In this document: positions 23,228-37,939 of the stretch, one piece after another | Numbering within the stretch: the first letter of the stretch is position 1 | Layout: each line of letters begins with the position of its first letter | Assembly: GCA_916700875.1 (NCBI GenBank) | Contig: CAKAKS010000066.1 | Coordinates: 14,497,361 to 14,561,360, forward strand | Reading direction: 5' to 3' | Origin: Sebastes aleutianus | Taxonomy: Eukaryota > Chordata > Actinopteri > Perciformes > Sebastidae | DNA length: 64,000 nucleotides | The notes under the pieces: model-generated | Database searches by the model: none | Told to the model about the DNA's origin: nothing | Seen by the model: only the letters and a program-made list of their open reading frames with translations | Position numbers and translations under genes: made by a program

Positions 23228-26200
23228 ATGGCGGCCAGCTTCCGCGGCCGTCCTATCCGGAGTCTTCGGATGCGAGGTAAGCGTGAAAAACTCGACACGC
23301 TGACACGTTTAATAACCGCATATTCTAAAAATAGAGTTTCACAGGCACGTTTTGACCCCGGGTTGACCCCTCTGCGTGTCCGCTCTGTGTGTTTATTTAC
23401 CAGGTCGGAATGACAGCGGAGAGGAAAACGTACCGCTGGATCTGACCAGAGGTAAGCAGAGAGAGCTTCATCACAGCATCAAAATGGATGAGGAGCTCTT
23501 ACTGCAAACTCTAGCCCCATGAAGTGAAAAGACAGTTTTGTCTCCGTGCACTTGTCCTGTCATTGCTGCTGTCAGTTTCCCCCCTTTCTGTTTCGTGTAA
23601 TAACACTGCGATATCATAATAACTAGCTAGCTGAGTTAGCAGCGTTAAGCTAAACCAGCCATGACGACGCTCCTGTTGTTGTGATTGAGTCTGCAGAGAT
23701 AGCCTGTTATTTAAGCCAACCAACCATAAGTGCTGCTGTAGTCATGCATTTGGTCATTGCTATGGACGTTTTTAATTGGACTTTATTAGTTGTAACCCAC
23801 AGAAGACATTACACAAATGTTGTACCATGATCTGCAAATAGTTCACTATACACAAACATGTATTTTTGTGTTGTGTTAAGTCACATTATTAGTCAAGTTA
23901 ATAGTTTAAATGCAAGGATTAACTCAGTCAATACTTTTATTTGCAAGGAGATGTGTCCTCTCAAAGTAGTAGCTATGATTTTACAAGGACTGTGATAAAT
24001 GCAAATACAGATCTGATGGCATAAAAAACATTTTTACTCACATTTAATGTATCATGATCGCCTGTTATTTAAGCCAACAAACCATAAGTGCTGTTGTAGT
24101 CATGCATTTGGTCATTGCTATGGACGTTTTTAATTGGACTTTATTAGTTGTAACCCACAGAAGATATTACACAAATGTTGTACCATGATCTGCAAATATT
24201 TCACTATCCACAAACATGTATTTTTTGTATTTGTGTTGTGTAAAGTCAATACTTTTATTTGCAAAGAGATGTGCCCTCTCAAAGTAGTGCTATTATGTTG
24301 GATTTTACAAGGACTGTGATAAATGCAAATACGAATTTGTAGATGAATGCAGCATAAGAAGCCAACAATATTTTAGGCCCATTGACGTGATACGAGCCCC
24401 CCTACAGAAGATAAGATAAGATGAACCTTTATTAATCCCCGGAGGGAAATTCAGGTGTCAAAGCAGCAACATCAGCAAACATCAGCAAACAGAGCGAAGC
24501 ACAGGAGGTACAGGAATACAAAAATTATAAAAACAATAATAGAGATATAAAAGATACAGAGTGAATGGGTGAACATAGTGTATAGTACAGTCCGTCAATA
24601 AATAAATAAATGTAGTATGAACTATAAATAAATGTAATATGTACATATGTGCAGTCTATAAAGTGGTATATAGGATGTATAGTGTAAAGTAAGTGTAAAG
24701 TGTGCCAGTGGTTAGAGTCCAAGATGGTTGCAGATAGTGCGTGTTTAAAGTTCTTAAAGTCCTCATAGTTCTCGTATGGGGGTACGCTTAATCTGTGAGC
24801 TGTTTCATCATGGATTTGCAAAGTGTTGGTCAACCTCAGTGTTTTTCAATTCGGGTCAGGCTGTGTGTGTGTGTGTGTGTGCGCATAACATTATGGTGGT
24901 GTGTCACAAGAGTTTCGTACAATCCTAAAGCTGAAGATTAAACCATGTCTGTGCCCAAGGGTCCAAGATCATGAAGCCCAACATTTGTATGCAAAAGTTG
25001 ATGTCGATTGTTTTTCTAGCATACGTATTCTTAACCTGGCTCAAACTAGCCCAAATCAATTTGCAAGAGACTGTTGCATCTGGTTATATCTGATTGGCTG
25101 CAAATACTTATCAATGCTTGAAGACAATGGAGTAGAAGCGCTGCTGGGTCTCTGTGGTAATCACATACAGGTGCTCTTTGGATCCTTCAGGTGTATTGGG
25201 CTCATTCAGTCTTGTGAAGGGCTCATTGCATGGGTGGAGAAAAGTACAAAATGCAAGTCTCCCTCAAAAGTAATCCAAGGCACACTGTAGTGTTTGAACA
25301 AAATTAAAATGCCTTTATTTTACACGGCAATAGCTGTTTAAAATGACCAACATAGGTCTTCATCAGGGTCACTGTGACCACTGTGCCACAGCGACCCTGA
25401 TGAAGACCCTTGTTTAATTTATTCAAATGTAAGATCACAGAGTAGTTGGTTTAGTAATTTTCTTTTATGGATTAAATAACATTTTGTACTCAATTAAGTA
25501 GACTTATTTCAATGCTAGCAAAGTAGTTTGAAATAGTCCAAAAGCTCTTAATTGTATTTTCATGTGTTTAAGTTATTGTTTTGACTGATGACTAATACGG
25601 ATAGCTATTACTAGTTGAAGGATTGAAACTAATTGTGGCTCATCCTCTGGTGAACTTTGTTGCTGAGGAGAAACTATTGTATGCAATCCATTAAGCTGCT
25701 GTAGTCATAGTTTCTGCCGCATTTATCTTTTGGTTGAAATGCAGTTTTCTGGAACTGGTTTCCATGCAATCTAAACTACAGTTAAGGCACTGATTCTTGC
25801 CAAGAGAATACTCCATTTTAAAAACCATCTGTTCTCTTGTGGAGAACATTTAGCATTACAGAGACACATAATTGTTGAAAGGAACTGAAAACAAAAGAAC
25901 ACTTCCCGGCTCAAGTCTTGCTTTCGCTGTCTAGACCTTGTTTTGACTGTACACACTAAATTAGTTTGACCAGCTATACCAACTTCCTTCCTGCAACAAA
26001 TAAATTACGGTTCATCGACCCATATTATGGCAATATGGCTTAACGCTTATCTTGGTTACATTGTATTTCCTTTCCTTTCTCCGGCAGAACCATCAGAAAA
26101 CTTCCGTGAAATCCTTCAAAATGTGGCCAAACCGCACGGAGTCAGTAACATGCGAAAACTGGGCCACCTGAACAACTTCATAAAGGTAACGCTGCCAAGT

Positions 26201-29200
26201 TATGACGCTTTTACCCCAGTGTTTTATTTGTTAATCTGGGCAGTGTTGACAACACTGAGAGTTAGTGAATTATCTCCCTAAACCAACATGAAGACCCCGT
26301 TGAAGCTGTGGATACAAGCGTGCAGCTTTTCAAGGAGGCTGACTCACTTGTTCAGATATCTGTAAAGATTGACTAGCTGTGCTCCCCCTCCTCTGTCTGT
26401 AGTGTCACCACTAACCTCTCCTTGATCCTCTCCTCTTGGGTGTTGCTGCCAGCAGGCCTAGCTGTGCCTGTCATTGTGACGCTGACAGTGAATGTAACAG
26501 GAGCTTTAGGGATGGGAAAGCAGTCTGGCTCTAATATGCATCAAGAGCAGCACTTTGACTTTGGAACCTGAGATTCCTGATCTTTAGTTATTGTTCTTAT
26601 GACCAAGGAAGAATTGGAGATTTTGTTATATTCTTATTGTTTTGGAGTTTTAGTGTGAATAGAGAAGTTTTTATAAAAACAAGCGCAGATGGAAGTAAAC
26701 AGTGGTTTTAGATTGTCGTGTTTTTCTTAGTGTGGACATGGCCTGTGTCAGCCCCCGTGATGGACGATAGTGACCTCTCCAGGTTGTTTTTCTGCCTTCC
26801 ACCCAACACATGCTTGCATAGTCTCGAGCCTTCCTGTTATTTCGAACAGGAATAACAGGGTGTAGAAAAATAAATGACTTGCAAAACTGAAAGCTAAGTA
26901 TAAGGGGAAAACTTGCAGACATTATTTTTGCTCACGTCACCTCACTGAGAAATGTCAAAGCCATTTACGCAACCCTGGCCGCTGATTTCTGCGGTGGCCG
27001 CCTCAAACCAGGTCTGACAGTCAGTCACGGACATATTTTGACCAATTGTTGGTGGCCTTCAGAAAACTACAGCTTGCACTGTAGCAGGCTGAAGGCTGAG
27101 TGTGGGCCTGGCTGCCGTACACCTAAATCTCTTGTTTACAACTGACAGGAGGGTAATAGCCATGACGTGTGTCTCTGTGTGTATACGTCTGTGAGAGCCT
27201 CTAATTCCTTATAAGGGTTCCAGGACAGTGAGGGTGACCTAATCCCCCCCAGAGAGTGTCACATGCCCCTCTCCACGTCTCCTCTCCCCTCCTCCTGCCT
27301 GCTTGAGCTCTGACATCACAGCTGGTTAAAAACAACCCCCTGCTCACCGTGCCTCTCATCATCACCCATCCCATCACGCTCCGTCTCTCCTCCTGCTTTC
27401 CTCTGTGGTTTACGACGAAGGAGAGAGGAGATTTACGTCCAGCTTTAAGGAAGAAGCCACTCAAAAATTACCTGTTTAACTCACTCGTCGGCTCCCCCCG
27501 CTGCTGCATCGGGACAGACTGAACCACTGTGAGGGAGTAGCAGTGACTTGTTGGGAACACTAGGGTGCCTCAGGGTGCCTATAAGAAAGGTGGCAGCTCC
27601 AAAATGGCAGCATCCTTTGCCCAAGGAGCTCATTGCTCTGTGCATCTAATGAGTTTTCCGACTGTGCTGTTAGCTTTGGCCCGCCAGTTGACACAGACTG
27701 TCGCTGAAGGCTTATTGTTTTTATAATGAACTGCTTTTGTGTACATAGGATTTGAGTCTTGTATACAGCAGCTGCGTGTGGGCCTCTGTTAATGATGGAG
27801 GACCTGCAGTGAGGGAACAGCTAAAAGTTGCAATTCATGCTAAAAACAGGGTCCACTGCCAGGCCTGGTAGGGTACAGAGAACAGGAACAAATACTCAGG
27901 CTATGGGCGGAAGAATACAGCAGGACCTATCGCTTACTTTCTGTTATCACCTTCTGTTTTCATATATCCATACACATATATAAACATAAACAACAAGTGG
28001 TGGAGGTGACGCAAGCCGACACCCACTACCGGACCTGTGAATGTGTTGCCCCAACGCTGGCGTGATTATAACCTCCATCTACCCCCAGTGAAAGCACAAC
28101 ATCATCCAGTCACGAGTCATCTACTCCAAACGAGTCAACATGTAACGGACAATTGGAAAAATACAACAAACACACCTGCATGGCTCCTGCGGCACCCTGC
28201 AGGATTGTGTTGTGCCGTTTGTTAGATTGGAGTTAGTTTGATGCTTATTTGATTCAGACACTGTTAAACAGAGAGCTTCTCAAGTGAAGGATGGTGTCAT
28301 TTTGGATTTGCCGAACTCCCTTATAAACACCTTGAGGGGCTGTATCATTAAAAAGTACATATCTACAGATGGGGACCATTTGCGCCATTAAAACAAGCAT
28401 ATTGTGTCCATTACTATCCCCCACGTTAGCCAATAGAAACTCTGATATGATTGTGACACATAAAGTCAACCTGTCTCGATTCAGTCACTTCACTCGGGGC
28501 GTAACAAACCGTTCCTGCTGCTGCTTAGCTTATTAGCCAGCCAGCTAGCTGGCGAGCATGGTGAAATATTTGAGTCAGTCCATATCGTCAAGAGACGCTC
28601 AGCCCAAACTAGCTAAATTGAGAAAATATGACGAGTTATATTTAGCAACAGCGACAGGAGACCAAAATCTGTCATGTGTCTCTTCAGGTGCTAGAGAACG
28701 AAGCCATGAAGCTGGCCAAGCTAAAGTGACATCTGATAACAAAGCACCCAGAATATCAGGGCAAAACAAAGAGGTGATAACGTGATTCAAATTGAAATGT
28801 GTTTCTGTTTATCACTATCAATCAGGTCTGAAGTATTTAGGTTGAAAAGTTTTAGAATATAAATAGTTCCAATGGCATCTAAGAGTACAAATGGTAGTAA
28901 GCATAAACTTAATCTGTGTTATGATTATGAGGGGGTTCATGGAAGATTTTCTCCGGTGAAGGACGGTGTCACTTTGGAGTTGCTGAACCACAATGCCCGC
29001 GCTAGGCTTTTACTTTTATCCTTGACCGAAGCCGTGCTAATGCATTCCTTGTATGAATCAGTTCATTCATTTTTTGTTCTGTCTCTGTGTTACAGCTGCT
29101 ATGCAGCATTAGCCACCGCGAGGAAAACTTTGGGTTTACATACGAAGAAATCATCATTTGGTAAGTGTTGTTAGCAACCAGTAGTTCCAAATTGTACACC

Positions 29201-32200
29201 GTGTACTTTTTTACCGTCATGTGCTCTATTTCCAATTCATTGGCTTGTTTGTAAGTCAGGTCCTGTGGCTAATCAGCTGGAATGTTTTGCATTTGAAACA
29301 CTGATCTGATGAGTTTTTCATTGAAAAACAGCAGGAATCAGAGATCGTCATACTGAAATAACAATAGTTTGTAAAGTGTCACTAAATCTCACATCATGTC
29401 CAATTTGCAATGTTTCTAAGTGTGCTTTTTCCACCTCTAGTCTGCGACTAGCTCTACTGAATGAGGCTAAGGAAGTGCGTGCAGCAGGGTTGCGGGCGCT
29501 CCGCTACCTCATTAGAGACACCACTGTGCTGCAGAAGGTCCTCAGACTACAGGTGGACTATTTGATAGCAAGGTGAGATCCTGCTCTGACCACAACCAGT
29601 CATGTGGAAAAAATGCTGCCTGGCTGGCTTTTCAGTTTGTGGGTCAAATAATATTACTTTTTACAGGAAGTCACGTCATTTTGTTCAAAAGTTTGCCAGT
29701 TTCTTAGAAATGTTGTGCTTCAGTCACACTTGTTTTTCTCTTCTTGAAATATTTGTTGTTCTCCTACTTCAAAAAGGACGTGACTAATATGCTTGTGTGC
29801 TTGTTTAGATGCATTGACATCCAGCAGAGCAATGAGGGGGAGAGGACTCAGGCTCTGAGACTAGTCCGAAAGGTAAGATCATAGTTTAATTGCCTTCCTC
29901 TAATTGATTCGGTCACTGTCATGTTGCTGGAGAAATGTGCCCTCTGCACTCACTGCTAAGATGTGGTGAGCAGCAGTGTCAGTGTGTGGACGAGTTTGCA
30001 CGAGTCTGCAGGCGTGGTTATTTATAGCCCTTTCTGTAGTTTACTGTAAACTCTCTTCACACATACACACACCACTCAGGGTCTGGTTTCAGAAAGGGAC
30101 TAGTGGCAATCCAGGCAGTAATACAAACCCAGTGTTCATTCCATGACATATAGCCTCTTATCATAAAGTATATTCCTGTTATCACGTATTGGACTGTAAG
30201 TTCTGAGATATGCAACCCCTCTCAGAATAATTTCAGGTACTGTTTTTGCATGTTAGTCCTGGAGTCCTAGAAAAAGTGGCCATAAAAAAAAGATTGTGGT
30301 TATTCTTCTGCCTCGGTTTGTCCGGACTTGTTTAATGACTCTTGCTTTCCTCCTCTCTGTAGATTATCACTGTCAATGCGATGCTGTTCCCCTCCTCTGT
30401 TGCAAACTCTCTAATTGCCGTGGGCACAGATGGACTACAGGAGAGAGACCGCATGGTCCGTGCAGCCATCGCCATCGTGTGTGAGCTAGGTGAGTGCTAC
30501 CTGGCCGCTTGAGACGGAGATACACAACGCAGATGTAAAAGAACCGTTAATTCTGCACACACAAAGAGGCTTTGTGAGGAGCCCTCGGGAGGTTACGACG
30601 TCAGTGGACAGAAATACCTCATAAAATACTAGGGGTGTAATGATACATCGATCTGGATTGATGCAAAGTGAAGACATCGACACATATCTTAATTTTTAAG
30701 ATACGTCTTTATTCTGAAATTATTAACTGATAAAAAAAACATTTGCACTTAAACATGAGAAATTTGGCACTTTATAGTGAACAACAGTCTAATTGTCAAA
30801 TCATAATTTAGTTTCTTTTTGCAGGTTGACATAAATGCAACTCATTGCGTTAAATACATATAAAATGTGATATCGTCTCATATCGATCGCAGGCCCCTGA
30901 ATTGAATCGGATCGAAATCACATCGATATAATAGTGTATCATGAAGAAACTTGTGATATACACCCCCATAAAATACCTAATTTGTTATGAAGACATGTGA
31001 AAAGCCTCTAATATTTCTTTGTTGCTGACTGTGCAGCCCTGAAGAACCCAGAGGTGGTGGCTAAACGCGGAGGCCTCAGCACCATCCTGAAGAGCGTGAT
31101 TGACTGTCAGCTGAGTCGCATCAACGAAGCTCTGATCACCACCATCCTCCATCTACTCAACCACCCACGTACCCGTCAGTATGTGCGCGTTGACGTCGAA
31201 CTGGAGGTACACACACACACAAACACACACACAGATACGAATTCAGAGGAAGCTGCTGTTTTATAAATGAGCCAGTGTGCTGGGAGTCATTCCAGTCAGG
31301 ATTATGAGTCGTAAGGTTGCCCGCTTCTTTCCCATGGAGCTTACAGTAATCAGTTACATCGACTCTCTAAAGCCTCATTGTCTGTAAACAGACACCTGGG
31401 ACCAAAGCATCTCATCACCGCAGTCATAATATCCACACGGATGTCATATGAGATCTGAAGCAGGTTCATTATTACCGCGAGATGTTTCGTGGGAATATTT
31501 ACAAATTAATTTTCAAGAACTAATGAAGAGCTCTAAAGTCTGTTGTATTCTGTACTCATCCCTCTCTTGTGTTGTGTGTTTGGTCCTCCAGCAAATCCTC
31601 GCGCCTTTCACAGATTTCCACTACCGTCACAACGCAGACACGGCTGAAGGGCAGCTCAAGTGAGTGTGTGGGGGGGTATGAAGAGTGTCACTGTTACAGT
31701 AGAAACAAAAAGATAGTGTTCTGACATTTCCCTCTGTTTACCCTTTGCTGTGTTCCCATATTGGCAACACCATGCATTGAGAAAGTTGAGGGTATGTGAT
31801 GCATAGTGTTTTTTGTAATATATGACCCCTCCTTGTTATCAGGGCTGCTTGACTCCAGCATGACTCGCCTGAGGAAGTCACGATTATCCGTTAAATCACT
31901 CTGAATGATTTGCTTTTATATAAAAAGATCTTTCTCCTTAACTCTTTTCAATGTTTAGCTTTTTGTTTTTGTTTTGTGGTGGTGTGGTTTGATCCATTTC
32001 TTTGTGGTGTCCTGTTTTTAATGTGTGTTTTTTAATGTCCACAGGGAGGACAGAGAGTCCCGTTTCCTGTCGAGTAGAATGGCCATAGTGGCAGCCTTTC
32101 GCTCCTGGTCTGGTAAGGACATGGATGTAGTAATACATGTAGTTATTTAAAGGTGCTATTGATAACATTCAGCCACTAGATGACGCGTTCTCCCTCCGCC

Positions 32201-35200
32201 GTCCCGTTGCATTTACTTCACAATAAGTCGTTGCCAGGCACTTAACGTCAATCTCAGCCATTTTGTCCACACTAACTGGCGACCCAGAGATACCACTTGA
32301 TACTATTGTCATTATACTATTGGCTCACAAGCCTTGTTAGAAGTGGGAACCAGACATTCGATATCTTCCTTAGAGATAAACAAAACATTTATTTTGGATG
32401 CGTCAAAAATTTTAAAATGATTAATTCACAATAATATATTTTTTTTCAGGAAAAGTCATACTTTTATGCGGCACCTTTCTAAAGGCTCTGTAGATGTATT
32501 ATTTTTAAAAAGATATTTGTCTACATAAAAATCTTATCAATAAGACCTTTAAGTGAGAATTGTAAATAAATAGACTAGACTAGTTTTATATTACTTGTGC
32601 TTTTCTGTTGAATGTAACTTAATGTCTCCTTTTGTCTCTATCTTTACTCAGGGATCATCAACCTATGCAAGGCTGGAAACTCTGGAATCCAATCTTTAAT
32701 TGGCTTACTTTGCATACCAAATATGGAAGTTAGGGTGAGTATTGAAACAACTGCATACAAAAACAATGAAGTTTATGGATGCAAAACCAGCGAATAACTT
32801 TTGTTAGTTAACTTGGCAGTGAAGACCTAATTGATAGATAGTAAAGATGTTGACCCGCCGATCTCAGTTTCACAGCTCTAGTGTTATGCTAGCACTGATT
32901 TCTATGGAGTACTTCAAATAAAAACAAAGCAAGGCTTTCGCCTACTTTTTGGGTGGAGTTTGGTTGGAGTATCAGAGCACAGAGTGAGATACACCCGAAG
33001 GCATCCGTGGCACAGATAGATCAAATCACATATTATCACTCTGTTTCCTGCGGATTCAGAGACAGATTAGGGCTGCCCAAGTAATTTGAGTATTTTGCTA
33101 CTACGCAGCCACAACATTGAGATATTAGAAGTGCTCTTTTGAGCGCTTGCAAATGTAGTTTGTACCATATCAAATGTGTGTCTGATCGCTCTAATGTAAT
33201 GTGCCCTGCAGAAAGGCTTGCTGGAGGTGTTATATGAGATATTCAGGCTCCCCGTGCCCATCGTAACTGAAGACTTCACGGAAGCTCTTCTAAGTGTTGG
33301 TGAGAGAAACATCTTTTGTGTCTTCTATGTGGCCTTGTATCATCATGACAGAAAGTATACTCCATATTTTTATACTAAAATGCTTTGGTGCTATTTCAAC
33401 CCAGATAAGTCCATATTTTAGACACACGGTGTAAAAGCTAATGTTTGCTCTGGTCTTCCTCAGACCCAGCCAGGTTCCAGGACACCTGGAGACTTTCTGA
33501 TGGGTTTCTTGCTGCTGAGGCCAAAGTCATCCTACCCCATCGGGCCCGCTCTAGGTGGGAGATGATATGAGAGAATAGAGATGGTTAAAATATTCTGGTG
33601 TTTACATGAGCCATGCAATGATTTGTTTTCTGTTTGCTTCATTAGGCCTGATCTGATGGACAACTACCTGGCATTTGTTCTTTCTGCCTTCATCTCCAGT
33701 GGGCTGTTAGAGGTGAGCTGATACTAAGTTGTTTGTTTTGCTCTCTGATTGTATCGTGTTACAATTTGACACCATGTTGCTATTAAATCATATCCTCCCT
33801 TCTATCGCCACCTTTGTCTCTATAGGGCCTTGTCGAAGTTGTGACCAGTAGTGATGATCAGCTCGCTGTGAGAGCCACCATCCTCTTGGGAGAACTTCTA
33901 CACATGGTAATATTAAAATGGGGAAAAGTATCTCTGACACTTTTATTTTGGAAAGCTGAATTTCTTTAACACTGAAGAAGAAACCGGTATTTGTGCTTGT
34001 GTGTCCCTGCAAAAAAACAACAACATTGCATCAGTCTGGAGGATTTCTGTATTTTGAAAAGCTGCCTGTTACAACCGAGTGATTGTGATTCTAACACTAA
34101 ATGCACCTTCTCTTTTTACTCCACCCGCTCATCTCTTGTTTAGGCAAACACCATCCTTCCACATTCCCATAGCCACCACCTGCACTGCCTCCCCACCCTC
34201 ATCAACATGGCCGCCTCCTTTGACATCGCACAGCAGAAACGACTGTGAGTACACTCAGAGACACGGCTTACAAAAATCACTGTCAGTCCTACCAAGTTTA
34301 TTTACCAGAACTACATTATATATTTATCTCTCATAAAGGTACACTGATACAGTAGTGCTGTTGTAACAGTGAACACAGTACAGAAGTGAACTACAGTACA
34401 TTACTGATTATTAATGTATGTTAATCATCCCCCAATTTCATTGTTGTTCCAGTCGGGCAAGTGCAGCAGTCAACAATCTGAAGCGTTTCCATGAGAAGAA
34501 GAAGAAAGGTTTGAAACCACACAGTCTTTACCTGGACCACATCATCCGCAAGTCTGTGTCTTCACACAACCGCAGAGAGACACACTCACGGGTCCACCGG
34601 GACATCTATGTCATTAAGGTAAATGTGAACATGCTTTTCAGATACTACCCTCTGGACACAGCAACAGATTAAAGTAGTTCGAAGGAATGCATTTTGGGAA
34701 ATATATTTATTTTCCATCTTACCCACAGTTGATATCAAATTCATTTTTAACATTATTATTATTATTATTATTAGTCCTTCTCATTTTCCACCGTAAAAAA
34801 ACATCTTTGTATTACTGTTTTTTTTACGTTGTCAAATCAATGTTTTCTGTGTTTGTGTTCAGGACACAGAAGAAGCACTGATGCTGAACCTGAGAGACAG
34901 TCACATTCTCAACCATAAGCAGAACCTGGAGTGGAACTGGTTGCTGATCGCCACCATCCTTAAGGTCAGGATGTTCTCATGTTGCACCCGTCACAAACCG
35001 GCTCAATGCATGTGACAAAGAGGCGAGACCAGTCAAGTTAAAGCACCTGTATGCCAATATTTCTTTTCCTGTATGATGTTTAAATGTTGTGTTTTCTCTC
35101 GCAGTGGCCACATGTAAACCTCAGGAACAACAAAGATGAACAAATGCACAGGTACGTCTCCTTCATATCATCAGTGCAACATTAGAAAGAGTTTGCTGTA

Positions 35201-37893
35201 TTGTTTTAACCACTTCTTTGTCTTCTGTGTGATGCAGGTTTGTGCGGAGGCTGCTGTACTTTTATAAGCCCAGTAGTAAACTGTACGCAGGGCTGGCGTT
35301 GGATCACCCAAAGGCCAGACAACTCACTGTGGTTGGCTGTCAGTTTATTGAGTTCCTCATGGAGTCAGACGAGGTTAGAGAAGCGTACACGTACACACAA
35401 AAAAACAAATTTTTTACCTTTTGTCACTTTCTAAATTGCCTCTCCTGTCTGCCTCCTCTCTCTCTCTCTCTCTCTCCTCCTCCCGCTGTCACCAGGACGG
35501 CCAGGGCTACCTGGAGGACCTGGTGAAGGACATGGTGTCGTGGCTCTCCTCGTCCTCCGGGCTGAAGCCTGAGCGCTGTCTGCAGAGCAACGGCCTGCTC
35601 ACCACACTCAGCCAACACTACTTCCTCTTCCTGGGGACGCTCTCTGCGCACCCACAGGGAGTCAAACTGCTGGAGAAATGTGGCCTGTTTCAGTGGTGAG
35701 TGTATAGACATAGAATATAAGACTTTCAGAAATGTTTGTTCGATAAATTGACATATTTTATTAATGTTCTGTGACAACTTTTCTGTTTTCGCAGCCTGCT
35801 GAATCTGTGCTCTGTGAAGAACCAGGATGCTGTGCTGAAACTCGCTGTGTCCACACTGGACTACAGCAGAGACGGTCTGGCCAGAGTGATCCTCTCCAAG
35901 ATCCTCACTGCTGCTACTGATGTAAGACAGCCACAACAACAAGACAAGCAAGAAAAATACATATAAAGCAGTGATAGGAAAAGCTGTTGTCAATTCTGCA
36001 TCGTAATGTCTCGTCTGTCTGCCACAATGCTTCTCGTCTCTCTGAGCAGGTGTGCAGGTTGTATGCCACCAAACACCTCCGTGTGCTGCTGCGTGCGAGT
36101 GTGGAGTTCTTCAGCAGCTGGGGCATGGAGCTGCTGGTCACGCAGCTTCACGACCACAGCAAGGCCGTGTCCATGGAGGCCCTGGACATACTGGACGAGG
36201 CCTGCGAGGACAAGGTGACTGCTTTGAAGTACCGTCAGTACAGTAGAACCGAAGTGCTGTTTGTCGGATTAGGATGTAGGGATGTCATGATACCAGAAAC
36301 GTAGCAGTCGATACCAATACCAGTGAAATTCCACGATTCTCGTTACCAATTTGATACCACAATAAAAAAGTAAATCCCATTCCACATACACACTTTATTA
36401 CTGGTTGCATACTGCTTTTTTAGGAAGTTAAACAGGTCATATTTCCCTCTCTATTATCTATTTTATATTGCTGTGAAAAAATATTGCATTCTCACCAAAA
36501 ACTATATTTTACAAGATTACATTTGAACACATCATAATAACGTTAGAATTTACCTTCGCCCAATACTCATACACTAAACAGAGCCTGAACACATCATAAT
36601 GGAAATCGGCAGGACCCGCCTGCTAACAGCTAACGGGAAAAATACGGTGTGTCCCCTGGACGCATCCATAGTGAGTCTACTGCGTCCCAAACACAGTTTC
36701 CATCGTTCCGGGACGCCGTTAGTCTTGAGAAGAAAATATCACATTTTCAGAATTTTGGCATCGACTTGATACCAACGTATTGGTTCTCATGATGAGGATG
36801 CATTCTTCACTCCCTTTAAATTACTATTTTTTACTTAAATAGTGTTAATTGATATATCAATATTAAAGTGTTGAAACACAATTAGTTTTGAGTTGATGGT
36901 GTTTGTAGGACAGTGGCGTTGTATGTCCACGCTTCCTGCTGTCTGACTCGGTATGTTGTGCTGGTTCACAGGCCAACCTCCACGCTCTAATCCAGCTGAA
37001 ACCAGCTCTGTCCCACCTGGGAGACAAGGGCCTCCTGCTGCTCCTCAGGTGGGTGTTTACTGCAACAGCACTGCTTACCACACGTGGCTTACAGTATATG
37101 ATATGTTTCAGTCTTTTATGTAGTCCTTCTTGAATAAACTGTACGTCTTGTTTCTGCTGTTTAGGTTCCTGTCCATTCCTAAAGGTTTCTCCTACCTCAA
37201 TGAGAGGGGTTATGTCAGCAAACAGCTGGACAAATGGCAGAAGGTATTATCAGGATATTGGCTACTATATTATAGTAGACAAGACAACACGCTAACAGAG
37301 CTTTTTGTTATACTCTTTGACCTAAATGCCTCTTTGATGGCAGGAATACAACCTGAAGTACGTGGACCTGATAGAGGAGCAGCTCAACGAAGCGCTAACA
37401 ACCTACCGCAAACCTGTCGATGGAGACAACTACGTCAGACGCAGCAACCAAAGGTGAGATGCTGAAGTCTGTCGTCACCTCACAACGAATAACAGGACAC
37501 GCTGAAGAGTGTGTGTGTGCCTAATTTCTCTGGTTTGTGCCTCCAGGTTACAAAGACCAAATGTCTATCTCCCTGTGCACTTGTATGGTCAGCTGGTCCA
37601 CGATAAGACGGGCTGCCATCTATTGGAGGCTCAGGTAACCGCTTCAGTTTATCTGTTTCATTTTCTACAGTCATGTCTCTGAGGAGCAGTGGGTCATGCA
37701 GATTTATAGGCCTTTCTTCCTAATGTCTGTCTGTTTTCCCGTTTGTCTCCAGAGTGTGGTTCCTGACCTCAGCTATACGGTTCGCTCCCCGATGCTGGAC
37801 ACCTGGGAGGGCATTAAACAGCTGAAGGCTGCTCTCTGGGCCCTGGTCAGTATCATTTGCTATCACTTCATGTCACCTCAGTTACTCTGTCGC

Positions 37894-37939
<46 letters not shown>

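Noticed and set aside
24901..25290. 129-codon open frame in rictor intron 2
   Set aside because: It starts at a non-ATG codon, has no recognisable domain, and runs into repeat-derived DNA ending in the Penelope-like fragment.
28254..28469. Minus-strand 71-codon frame with a membrane-like start
   Set aside because: Overlaps repeat-related sequence on the other strand and has no homologue or splice signals I can support.
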